Part shown: piece after piece, positions 29,787 to 38,906 of the stretch | Layout of the letters: each line of letters opens with the position of its first letter | Numbering within the stretch: position 1 is the stretch's first letter | NCBI GenBank assembly: GCA_001464735.1 | Contig: LNDU01000043.1 | Coordinates: 1 to 64,000 of the forward strand | Length of the DNA stretch: 64,000 bases | From: Nitrospira sp. Ga0074138 | Lineage (GTDB): Bacteria > Nitrospirota > Nitrospiria > Nitrospirales > Nitrospiraceae | Direction of reading: 5' to 3' | Translations under genes and position numbers: made by a program | Notes under the pieces: generated by a model | Seen by the model: only the letters and a program-made list of their open reading frames with translations | What the model was told of the DNA's origin: nothing | Databases searched by the model: none

Positions 29787-30306
29787 CCGAGGGTTGACCC
29801 GCTGTGTTGAGCCTCAGACCGAAAGAGGCGCTACAGAATCGGATGGGATCGACGGCGGCGTGACATCCTGGTCATCAGTCTCCAGCCCGCGCACCTGCAA
29901 CCAAAAGACCTTGACCTGCGGCTCCTCAATAATTGCAAACGTCAGTTGCGGCGAATTCAAACTTTGGAGGACGATATGCTCTGCGATTTTCCCGGTTAGT
30001 TCCTCCAGATCATCTGACCGCTGAAACCGCAGAGCATAACCCTAAGGAGGTTCAACCAATCAACGCGCATGCTTAAGCAAATATGACAGCAGTATTCGGC
30101 GGCGCAAGGCCTTAGCAGAATTGAGTACCGGAGACACGAGCCATCGCCTTAAGCAGGATTCACTGTGGTGTTCATGCTGTCGTCCATATTTCTGTCCTCC
30201 AGGCTTCAGTGTCTGTACATCTCGCTGAGTTCGCATTTCACCCTCCTTCTAGCTATTCCGGGTCCACGGACCTTGATTCCGCAGACCCGCATCACCGTTT
30301 GTATGG

Positions 30307-32280
30307 TCAGGTCCCGATCCTCCCGCCGTCATCTTTCGTCACGACGATCAGGGCCGACCGTGGTCGTCCGCCGTTCGGACCATCCGGCCAGGAGCTGAAC
30401 CGCTTCGGATCCAGCGGATCACCCGGCAAATCGTCAGGCCGCTCGCCCGGATGCTGAATCCCGACGAACATAGTCCGCCGATCCGGCGTCATGAACACAC
30501 CGGTAATTTCGCACTGAGACGGGCCAACGAGAAAGCGTCGGGCCTCTCTGGTGTCAGGATGCGCCGCCAGCATCTGGTTGTTGCCGAAACCGACATAGGC
30601 ACCGGCGTTGATGGTGGAAGTTGACACATCGGTCTGAATCCAGATCAATCCACTTGGATCGACATAGATGCCGTCCGGCGATCCGTACTTGTCGCCGAAG
30701 ATCGTGGAGCCGTGAGCCGAGTTTGCGGGATCGCCGCAGAGGGCGAAGATGTCCCAACCGAAGGTCGGCTCCGTCCAATCCTGGCGATAGTACCAGCGGA
30801 TGATGTGGCCATAGTTGTTGGCAGCGCGCGGATTGGCCGCGTCCACCGGCGGACGGGCGGAGCCAGCTGCGGTAGATCCGTCGGGATTGTTGACCGACTC
30901 TGGGGTAGTACCCCGTCGGCTGTTGTTGGTCAGAGTCGCGATGGCCGTCAAATCCTTTGGGAACGTATCGATCCATTCGGGACGATCCATCATGGTCGCA
31001 CCGGCGGCATCGGCGGCTCCGCGGGTATTGATCAGAATGTCGTTCAAGGACCATCCCGCGAGACGTGGATTGTCCGGCGTGAGCGGTAGCCATTCGCCCG
31101 TACCATCCGCATGGAACTTGGCGACGTAGAGAATCCCGTCGTCAAGAGGGTTGATCCCCTGTGCGCGCGCCTGACGCCAAGGCAGGTTGGATACATAGCG
31201 ATAGATGTACTCGTTGCGCTCGTCGTCGCCCATATAGACAACGACACGGCCGTTTCGCGACTCCTGTACCCAGGCACCCTCGTGTTTAAGTCGGCCAAGC
31301 GCCGTGCGCTTGACCGGAGTCGAATGAGGTCGGAACGGATCAATCTCCACGACCCAGCCGAACCGGTTGGGCTCGTTGGGTTCTTCATCGACACGGAATC
31401 GCTTGTCGGTTGTGTGCCAGAGATAGCCGAACCCCGCCGCGGTAATACCGTAGCGCTTTTCCAGTGTCGTCTGTGGACCGTTCTTTCGGAAATAGCCGTT
31501 GAAATTCTCCTCACAGGCCATAATAGGTCCCCCAGGGGGTATAGCCCATGGCACAGTTGTTGAGGGTGCCCAGCACGCGCGTGCCGGTCGGATCGTCGCT
31601 GGTAGTCAGCCGAGGATCCCCGGCTGCAGGGCCACCGATGTCGATCGGAGTCATACCAGTGATGCGGCGTGCGAAGCGAGACGGTCGCACGACATCCCAC
31701 TTACCTCGACGACGTCCCAAGTCAAAGTGAAAACCGGTCCGCTTGGCTACTTCAATAATCGATACACCGTGAGCATTCAGCGATTTCCTGGTCTTCTCCG
31801 CCGTCCAATTGTTGACACCGTCCGGGAAGAGGAGGCCATCGTCTGTATATTCATTGTTTTGAACAATCAACCCGCGCTGCGACCTGACAATTGGGAAATA
31901 CACGATCCCATCATTGTGCATGCCCCACTGACGCGCCTGTTCTTCTGCCGTATTGCTGGCATCCTGTTTGAACGCTGGCCCATTTGAGACAGGGTCGCCC
32001 CAGGCGATGAGGACGTCGGCTGTGTACCCTTTCGGTACCACGACCTCATCGGCAGAAGAGACCGCTACACTATTGAATCCGAGCATCGGCCGCTGCCCCC
32101 AACGTCCTCCTCTCCCCACATCCGTGTCTTCCGCTTCTTCGATCTCCTGGGCTGCAGCAGGGACAGCTTTCAACAGCGCTTCGACACCACCCAGTGACAC
32201 TGCTGCGGCCGTCGCGAGACCGCCCGTCAAGAAGTTGCGTCGCGATAGGCACGCACTTGCAATATCCTGAAAATGTTCAT
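30307..32280 (-). pseudogene. PhoX-type (DUF839) alkaline phosphatase with Tat motif, frameshifted
   Basis: Two adjacent ORFs (31511-32230 and 30307-31554) joined by a 1-nt shift at ...GYTPWGTY/ACEENFNGYF...; SRRNFLTGG Tat motif lies upstream of the first called start, with no ATG/GTG/TTG in frame above it. Confidence 0.85.
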
Positions 32281-32424
32281 TGCCAGACGTATTGCTTACA
32301 CGCTCGTCATCGATGATCGAGATAGAATCCCCTCCTGCCTGAGCATGAATGAATGTATCGTTGACGTCTCACCTACAACGAGCCTTCACTGGTGATGACT
32401 TTGGCATCGGACCATTACAAAGCG

Positions 32425-32451
32425 GTCAACAACTGGTAACGGTCTCGTTAA
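32425..32451. promoter_or_regulatory. PHO-box-like triple repeat GTCAA-N6-GTAAC-N6-GTTAA
   Basis: Units at 32425, 32436, 32447, between the divergent phoX-like pseudogene and the RMD1 gene. Confidence 0.6.
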
Positions 32452-32556
32452 AGATTGATGTGGAGTGCCAGCGATGTGGCGTTGATGTCTGCCGCTCTGG
32501 TAGCCTCGAATGAGCAAAAGCTGGAATGTTAAAATAATGGCTGAAAAGGAGGCCTT

Positions 32557-33657
32557 GTGTCGCAATCTGTCACCATCACCAAAGGGACTTGCTTCGCCCT
32601 GTTCGCGTACGATGTCGGACACTCCATTAACCTGAGCGATGCGGAACGGCGGATCGCCGCCGGAGCAGAACGAGGCCGTCTCCGCCATAAGACCAGGGCC
32701 CCTCAGTATTTTGAGTATCGACCGGCTCCTCTGCGCCTGGTTCAGGAAGGGAGCGTCTTCGACGTCAGTCAGTACCAGGCAAGTCCTACGGTTGAAGTCA
32801 TGGTGTATGACTTCGGGGCCGTCACCATTACCTATCGCTTCTCTCTCGACGGACAGTTCGATCGGTTACTGGTGCTGAGCGAGTCGCTCTACGAGAATGA
32901 ACGACTTCTGACCGAGTCGCGCGCCCGCGTAGAACAGCTGATTCAGGCGCTGGGTCCCGCAATCGAGCGGCCATGCATCGCAGAGGAGGTTGAGGATTAC
33001 ATCATCTTCTCCATCGAGTCTCATGTGCCTGAGAACCCTCCATTGTGGACGACCAACGAATCCGACTTGGCTCAGATTCTACGTGCCGAACGGACGCCAT
33101 TCTCCGAGCAAGAAGTGGCCGACGCGGTTTCGTGCCGCATCTCGTTTGGGCGAGAAGATGCGGCGGTTATCGACTGGCATTCCGCGGTGCTGTTCGGCAA
33201 GGAAATGGATGATGTGCGCGCCGTCTTGGAATTCGCCAACGTCGAGTTGCTGGAGATGCGGATGCTCGACGAACAACTCGACCGGGCCCTAGACGAAGGC
33301 TACGAAGCCTTGTCTCGTAAACCGCGCCTTCTGTCCCTCACCGGCTCCCACGAAAAAGACATGAGGCACATTGCACAGCTTCAGGTCGACAGCGCGTTGA
33401 TTTTTGAACGCGTCACGAACACCTTGAAGCTGCTGGGCGACCAGTATCTTGCCCGAGTCTATCGGCTGGTCTCGCAGCGCTTTCATTTGGAGGCATGGGA
33501 CGCAAGCATCCTTCGCAAACTCCAGACCTTGGAAAGCATCTACGGCAAGATGTCGGACCGAGCCGGTACCAGACGGATGGAGGTCCTTGAGTGGATCATT
33601 ATCATTTTAATCGCGCTTTCCCTCGCGGTATCGTTGTTCCCGGTTGGCCAGCACTGA
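32557..33657 (+). CDS. RMD1/DUF155 family protein
   Basis: ALFAYDVGHSINLSDAE...; VYDFGAVTITY; C-terminal RRMEVLEWIIIILIALSLAVSLF TM, typical of RMD1/YagE. Confidence 0.85.
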   Translation: MSQSVTITKGTCFALFAYDVGHSINLSDAERRIAAGAERGRLRHKTRAPQYFEYRPAPLRLVQEGSVFDVSQYQASPTVEVMVYDFGAVTITYRFSLDGQFDRLLVLSESLYENERLLTESRARVEQLIQALGPAIERPCIAEEVEDYIIFSIESHVPENPPLWTTNESDLAQILRAERTPFSEQEVADAVSCRISFGREDAAVIDWHSAVLFGKEMDDVRAVLEFANVELLEMRMLDEQLDRALDEGYEALSRKPRLLSLTGSHEKDMRHIAQLQVDSALIFERVTNTLKLLGDQYLARVYRLVSQRFHLEAWDASILRKLQTLESIYGKMSDRAGTRRMEVLEWIIIILIALSLAVSLFPVGQH

Positions 33658-33765
33658 AGGGAGCCCACGTCAGGCTCTACTGTGTCGTCTACGCACCGAG
33701 TGGGCGCAGAGAGATTGGTCCCATCCTAGCTCTCGGTATCTTCTTCTACTCGCCCCTTTCTCGTT

Positions 33766-35460
33766 TCAACGCAACCGATCGTGCTTGGCTCGCCATACAT
33801 CGAGGAAGGCTGAAAGCTTGGCCCTCCACAGCGTATGCTCGTCGGATATCTTCTCCAGGAATTCTGAGAGACGCCTGGACTTGAAGATCGTGTACAGAGT
33901 CACGGCTGTCGTTGGGATCAGAACCGATAGGAAAATGAAGAGTTTTTTTACGAACGGACTATCGGCCTCAGCGATCAAATTCATGCCCAGAAAACCCGTC
34001 GTTGCCATGCCGATCAACCCAACCGTGGTCACGACGGTCAAGCGCACCATCGTTTCTCCTTGACGGCGCAGCACATCGCTATCCAGATACTGACTCATAT
34101 CCTCAATCGCTTCCCGAACCTCGGTATAGAGCTGGGCAGTCCCAAGATGCCTATTCGTCATGCGAAACAATTCCTTCACCTGGGTATGTTCCGAGACATC
34201 CTGGAACCAGTACCGATGGGTGAAACGAAGGAATACGCCGAGTATCTGTCGTATCATGGACCGGAAGTGCCTGATCGATTCCAAATTGTCGGGCTCCAAC
34301 CGGTTGAGGGCATCAACCAGGCGATCGGACAGCATGAGCATGGTTGCTTTATGAAAATGGGAAATCAAAAAGAGCACAAAGTACTCGTGCCGAAACTGTT
34401 CGAGTCCCGTCTTTCGTGTGGCTGACAATCTGTCGCCGCAATCGCTCACTTCCGTGAAGACACGTCCGCTACAGATGAAGCGGGTCCCCCGGCGCGCATG
34501 GTCTCTATTCCTCCAGTATCGATCATAAAAACAGCGCTTCTCAAAGTCGCCAAGGTCCTGTTCGGAGTACGGCAGTGAGTCCGATGAATCAGGGGCGGCC
34601 GCCAGCCCCAGCCGTATAAAATCCTCCCGGGCGAGCTCAGCTGGATTGTCTATTGTCAGATAGGCCATCAACGGCAGTAGATGAGATTCGATTTGCCGAT
34701 AACGGATGAGGCCGGTCTTCCCAGAATGGTGTAGGACCAACGGTTCCAACAGAAACTCCCAATGCGAGGCAATACAGGGCGCCCGGTACTGGCATGCAAA
34801 TGACAAGTATTTCTCCCTGTGTTCATAGTCGGAGGACGCCAACACCGTGCCATCCCTGGCCAGCCATTCGGCCTTTTTCAGGCAATGACCACCCTGTCCC
34901 TCGGATTCCCAATACGTAGGATATCCTCTGGCAAAACGAAGCATGGTATCCTCTACGCAGGCCAGAGGGAGGTCATCGGCGAAAATCTCCATGGCCAGGA
35001 TGACGATGTCAATGTCGTAGAAAAAGTACAAATCAATATGCGCGACCTCGAATATGACCGGGAGAGTTCCGGTATCGGGGTAGGTCATCCGCACCCGTGC
35101 GACATCGGTGCGGCGGAATACGCGAATCGGTGATTCCTGATTAATGCCAGGTCCCCGCCCTGTACCCTCGCCGTAGAGAAAACGCTGGACGGACGGGAGG
35201 AAGGTGATGAATTCGCTGTAATGCCGTTCCTGAAACAGAGAGGGGTCTCCGGTAAACTCGTCTTCCACCTCTCGCCAGAGGTTAGTGAAGTCCTGTGTCT
35301 GAATAAAGTCGCAGTGTTTCTGGATCGGCAGATCGTCACGGATCGGCATCAGCTGCAGCGGCCAGAGCACAATCTGCCTGAAATGCCGGACAACGAGGCC
35401 ACGGTCGAGAGAAATCCCCTCGCCTACATCACTCGTGTTCGCTGATGTTGATTGTTCCAT
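33766..35460 (-). CDS. CorA-like membrane protein
   Basis: C-terminal TTVGLIGMATTGFLGMNLI...KKLFIFLSVLIPTTAVTLYTIFKSRRL has two TM helices with a GMN motif; long N-terminal cytosolic part. Confidence 0.7.
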   Translation of the reverse strand: MEQSTSANTSDVGEGISLDRGLVVRHFRQIVLWPLQLMPIRDDLPIQKHCDFIQTQDFTNLWREVEDEFTGDPSLFQERHYSEFITFLPSVQRFLYGEGTGRGPGINQESPIRVFRRTDVARVRMTYPDTGTLPVIFEVAHIDLYFFYDIDIVILAMEIFADDLPLACVEDTMLRFARGYPTYWESEGQGGHCLKKAEWLARDGTVLASSDYEHREKYLSFACQYRAPCIASHWEFLLEPLVLHHSGKTGLIRYRQIESHLLPLMAYLTIDNPAELAREDFIRLGLAAAPDSSDSLPYSEQDLGDFEKRCFYDRYWRNRDHARRGTRFICSGRVFTEVSDCGDRLSATRKTGLEQFRHEYFVLFLISHFHKATMLMLSDRLVDALNRLEPDNLESIRHFRSMIRQILGVFLRFTHRYWFQDVSEHTQVKELFRMTNRHLGTAQLYTEVREAIEDMSQYLDSDVLRRQGETMVRLTVVTTVGLIGMATTGFLGMNLIAEADSPFVKKLFIFLSVLIPTTAVTLYTIFKSRRLSEFLEKISDEHTLWRAKLSAFLDVWRAKHDRLR

Positions 35461-35500
35461 GTGCGGTCAGGAAATTAGGCGAAGCTTGTCGCGCTGCTCT

Positions 35501-37639
35501 TCATGGCCTGGACTTCCAGTGAGTCAAGAACCATTCCTGAGAATTCACAGCTGCTTCACCCTGTGTCGGCTGCTTACGTTCATACGTTCCGTCAGAAAGC
35601 AACCGTCTTGCCTGCACATTGTCCCGCAGCCCCATGCCGAGAATGTCGTTGATGATGATCTCACGCCACTGAGGATCTTCTACAGGGAACACCACTTCCA
35701 CCCGGTGATCCAGATTTCGAGGCATCAGATCGGCGCTCCCCATCAGCACCTCGTTCTGCCCACCGTGACGAAAATAGAAGATCCGTGCGTGTTCCAGAAA
35801 ACGTCCAACCACTGAAGTAACGGTGATGGTCTCGCTGATCCCCGGAAGGCCTGGCTTTAGGCAACAAATGCCCCGCACTTGAAGATCAATCCTGACTCCG
35901 GCTTGCGATGCCTGGTAGAGAGCCTGAATACACGGTGTATCGACCAATGCGTTCATCTTGAACGCGATATATCCATCAGCGTGCTCGCGATGGCGGGAGG
36001 TCTCGCGCTCGATCCGATCGAGTATTTGCTGCCTGAGTGTGGTCGGTGCAACGAGCAACTTGGAATAGATGTTCTTGCGGGAATACCCGGTCAGTGAGTT
36101 GAACAGATCGGATACATCGTGGGTAATGGCAGGGTCACAGGTGAAGTAGCTCACATCGGTATAGATACGACTGGTGACCACGTTATAATTTCCGGTGCCG
36201 AGATGGACATAGCGGCGGATTCCCTCCGGTTCGCGACGGACGATGAGACAGACCTTCGCATGCGTTTTGAGCCCGCGTACGCCGTACACAACGTGCACAC
36301 CTTCATCCTCAAGTTTTCTGGCCCATTCAATATTATTCTCTTCGTCAAATCGAGCTTTGAGCTCCACCAGGACCGCGACTTGCTTGCCGTTGACACGAGC
36401 TTCCATCAGGGCATCGACAATGGGTGATTTGGGATTGACGCGATAGAGAGTCTGTTTAATGGCGAGGACGTCCGGGTCATTTGCTGCTTCTCGCAGAAAT
36501 TCCACGACCGGCATGAAGCTGTCATAAGGATGATACAAGAGCACGTCCTGCTGACGGATGGCAGCCAAAAGACTGCCTGATTTACTCACGCAGGGAGGGA
36601 CGGCCGGAACAAACGGCGGATCCTTCAGATCAGCACGGTCAAGTGCGTGCAGTTCACGAATCCCAGCCATCCCGATCGGGCTGTGTCCCGCATAGACAAG
36701 GTACAACGGTAGCTGAAGGTTTCTTGTCAGGATTTCGCGGATGTGACCGGGTGTCGCCGCATCCAATTCCAATCGAACGGCTGACGTGTACTGTCGCTGG
36801 TCGAGCTGTGCTTCCACCGCCTCGATGAGATCGGATGCTTCGTCTACCTCAATCGCAACATCGGCATCTCGCGTCACACGGAATGGATAGGATGCGACAA
36901 CGTCCAGACCGGGAAAGAGATTGTCCAGGTTGTGTGCAATAACCTCTTCCAGCCAGACAAATTGCTGCACCCCTCCAGCCCCGCCCAAACCCATCTGTTG
37001 GCGCGCAACATCCTCATCGGTGGGGATCGGAACCAGTCGAGGGAAAACGTCAGGCACTTTGACGCGCGCGAAACAGTCACCGCGCTCGGGGTCATTTACC
37101 AATACGGCAAGATTAAAGCTCAGACTCGAGATATGCGGGAAGGGATGGGTCGGGTCAAAGGCGAGCGGAGTCAGCACCGGAAATATTTCTCGCTGAAAGT
37201 ACCCTTGGATCGCCTCTCGTTCCCTCTGCCCCAGCTCTACATAATGTAGAATGCGAATGCCGGCTTCTTCCAACCCGGGCAAAACATCCTGTTTCCAGCA
37301 CATGTTGTATCGTTCATAGTGGACCATCAGCTCTCGGTTGATCGCCAGTATTTGCCCTGATGGTGTCATGCCATCGGGCGTCGTTCCGACGACTCCGCCA
37401 GCCACCTGACGATGGAGACCTGATACTCGAATCATGAAAAACTCATCCAGATTCGTGGCGAAGATCGCCAGAAACTTCACTCGTTCCAAAAGAGGATGCC
37501 GCTTGTCCTCGGCTTCTTCGAGAACCCGCAGATTGAATCGCAGCCAGCTGAGTTCTCGATTCAGGAAATGGCGCGACTCATCGATACCCTGCTCTGGCTC
37601 GGCGGCTGATTCTCCCTGCCCAGCAGACTGGTCGATCAT
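35501..37639 (-). CDS. ppk1: Polyphosphate kinase 1
   Basis: RFLNRELSWLRFNLRVLEEA; FATNLDEFFMIRVSGL; LYHPYDSFMPVVEFL; GLKTHAKVCLIVRRE; HLGTGNYN. Confidence 0.97.
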   Translation of the reverse strand: MIDQSAGQGESAAEPEQGIDESRHFLNRELSWLRFNLRVLEEAEDKRHPLLERVKFLAIFATNLDEFFMIRVSGLHRQVAGGVVGTTPDGMTPSGQILAINRELMVHYERYNMCWKQDVLPGLEEAGIRILHYVELGQREREAIQGYFQREIFPVLTPLAFDPTHPFPHISSLSFNLAVLVNDPERGDCFARVKVPDVFPRLVPIPTDEDVARQQMGLGGAGGVQQFVWLEEVIAHNLDNLFPGLDVVASYPFRVTRDADVAIEVDEASDLIEAVEAQLDQRQYTSAVRLELDAATPGHIREILTRNLQLPLYLVYAGHSPIGMAGIRELHALDRADLKDPPFVPAVPPCVSKSGSLLAAIRQQDVLLYHPYDSFMPVVEFLREAANDPDVLAIKQTLYRVNPKSPIVDALMEARVNGKQVAVLVELKARFDEENNIEWARKLEDEGVHVVYGVRGLKTHAKVCLIVRREPEGIRRYVHLGTGNYNVVTSRIYTDVSYFTCDPAITHDVSDLFNSLTGYSRKNIYSKLLVAPTTLRQQILDRIERETSRHREHADGYIAFKMNALVDTPCIQALYQASQAGVRIDLQVRGICCLKPGLPGISETITVTSVVGRFLEHARIFYFRHGGQNEVLMGSADLMPRNLDHRVEVVFPVEDPQWREIIINDILGMGLRDNVQARRLLSDGTYERKQPTQGEAAVNSQEWFLTHWKSRP

Positions 37640-37838
37640 GGAAGCTCCTTGAGGATGAACATTCTCTTACACCTGTTCTTTTGCATTCTACATGGAGAGG
37701 CTGATCGTGTTCAGAAAAGGCACGTGGCCAGGATCTTACAAAACGCACACCGTGACACAGCCATTGGACCACCAAGAATCCGATGAGCTTACCAACCGAC
37801 AAACCGTGGGAGTTTATCCTGCATGCGATCACAACGCC

Positions 37839-37865
37839 GTTGCAGGGGCGTTACAGATCTGTAAC
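37839..37865. promoter_or_regulatory. PHO-box-like triple repeat including perfect palindrome GTTACAGATCTGTAAC
   Basis: GTTGC 37839, GTTAC 37850, GTAAC 37861; palindrome at 37850-37865 in the ppk1/38037 divergent intergenic region. Confidence 0.6.
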
Positions 37866-38036
37866 ATTTCGATCCTGGGCCGTACTAACCCCTGACAACT
37901 GTTGGTGTTCGTCAAGCAAACGCATCTCCTTCGAGGACAATTCGTGGCGTAAGAGCCCGCTCGCCGATTATCCCCTACTGATTCTTGAGCCGCAGCCGTA
38001 ACGCCGAGAGACCCCTACCGGGCAATCTTCGATGCG

Positions 38037-38786
38037 GTGTGTGCCTTAAAAAAGCGCTCGGACGGAAATGGCCTTCTCAGACAGGATAAAGCAATCAGCC
38101 GTGGTCCTTCATATGTTAATTTGTTTGGACGACTCATGAATGCTCTTAGAAAAGCGTCCCTATCAAGTCGGCTATGTTTCATCGCCTGCCTTTCTTTGGG
38201 CTGGCTCCTTTCGCAAGATGTCACCCGAGCAGAGCCCCAGCCTGAAGTAACGGTGTGGCTGGAGTCTGGTCAAGCCGTTGCGACCAGTCAACTGAGCGGC
38301 CGGCGGGAAATACCCTTGGGTGCACAGGAAGTGATCATCAGTTCCGGCACGAATGGGATCAATGGTATCGTCGTCACGTCTCGTTGGCTGTTAGGGTTTT
38401 CAAGCCGTGCCCTGACCTGGAGCAAGATAGAACTGGACGTAAACGAAAAAGTCCTCGAACGAAAGATCCTCCCAAGCTTCAGCCTCGTCAGAACGGATCG
38501 ACATCTATACGGATTTCGGGGCGTCAACGGGCTGTGGCTCGAAGAAGCGTTAGGAGTGCGGGAAAAGGTGACTCGCTTTCACAGCAACGACTACGGAGCA
38601 GTCTTCATCACCAATGAGCGTGTGGTTGGATTCACACCACTGCTCGGCGGCTTCGCGTCGAGGCTCTTGGACGTGCATGAGCGCATCGTGGGTGTGGAGA
38701 ATGACAATGGGCTCATTCTCGTTTCCACCACCAAGCGAACGCTGGTCTTCGGCAGCCGCCTGAGCGGATGGGAGGAATTCGAGTAA
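38037..38786 (+). CDS. Secreted hypothetical protein with internal repeats (start uncertain)
   Basis: Signal-like ASLSSRLCFIACLSLGWLLSQ; recurrent VVTSRWLLGFSSR / VRTDRHLYGFRGV / ITNERVVGFTPLLG / STTKRTLVFGSRL units. Confidence 0.65.
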   Translation: MCALKKRSDGNGLLRQDKAISRGPSYVNLFGRLMNALRKASLSSRLCFIACLSLGWLLSQDVTRAEPQPEVTVWLESGQAVATSQLSGRREIPLGAQEVIISSGTNGINGIVVTSRWLLGFSSRALTWSKIELDVNEKVLERKILPSFSLVRTDRHLYGFRGVNGLWLEEALGVREKVTRFHSNDYGAVFITNERVVGFTPLLGGFASRLLDVHERIVGVENDNGLILVSTTKRTLVFGSRLSGWEEFE

Positions 38787-38819
38787 CGGTGTTGGCCGTT
38801 CTTGCCAGTCTTGCCGGAG

Positions 38820-38846
38820 TTTACACCGATTTAACAAGTCGTTCAT
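38820..38846 (+). promoter_or_regulatory. PHO-box-like triple repeat TTTAC-N6-TTAAC-N6-TTCAT
   Basis: Units at 38820, 38831, 38842 upstream of the pyruvate kinase-like gene. Confidence 0.5.
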
Positions 38847-38906
38847 CGAAGCGGCATAAGACGCCGGTATCGTACTCTCCTGAGACTTCCCTTCACCCTC
38901 TGAGAG

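Noticed and set aside
29820-30060. Minus-strand open frame (HIVLQSLNSPQLTFAIIEEPQVKVFWLQVRGLETDD...)
   Set aside because: Protein-like, but I found no convincing start codon; might be a gene fragment, insufficient support.
31511-31554. Programmed ribosomal frameshift in the PhoX-like gene
   Set aside because: No slippery heptamer or obvious downstream structure; a simple indel explains it better, and the start codon also appears lost.
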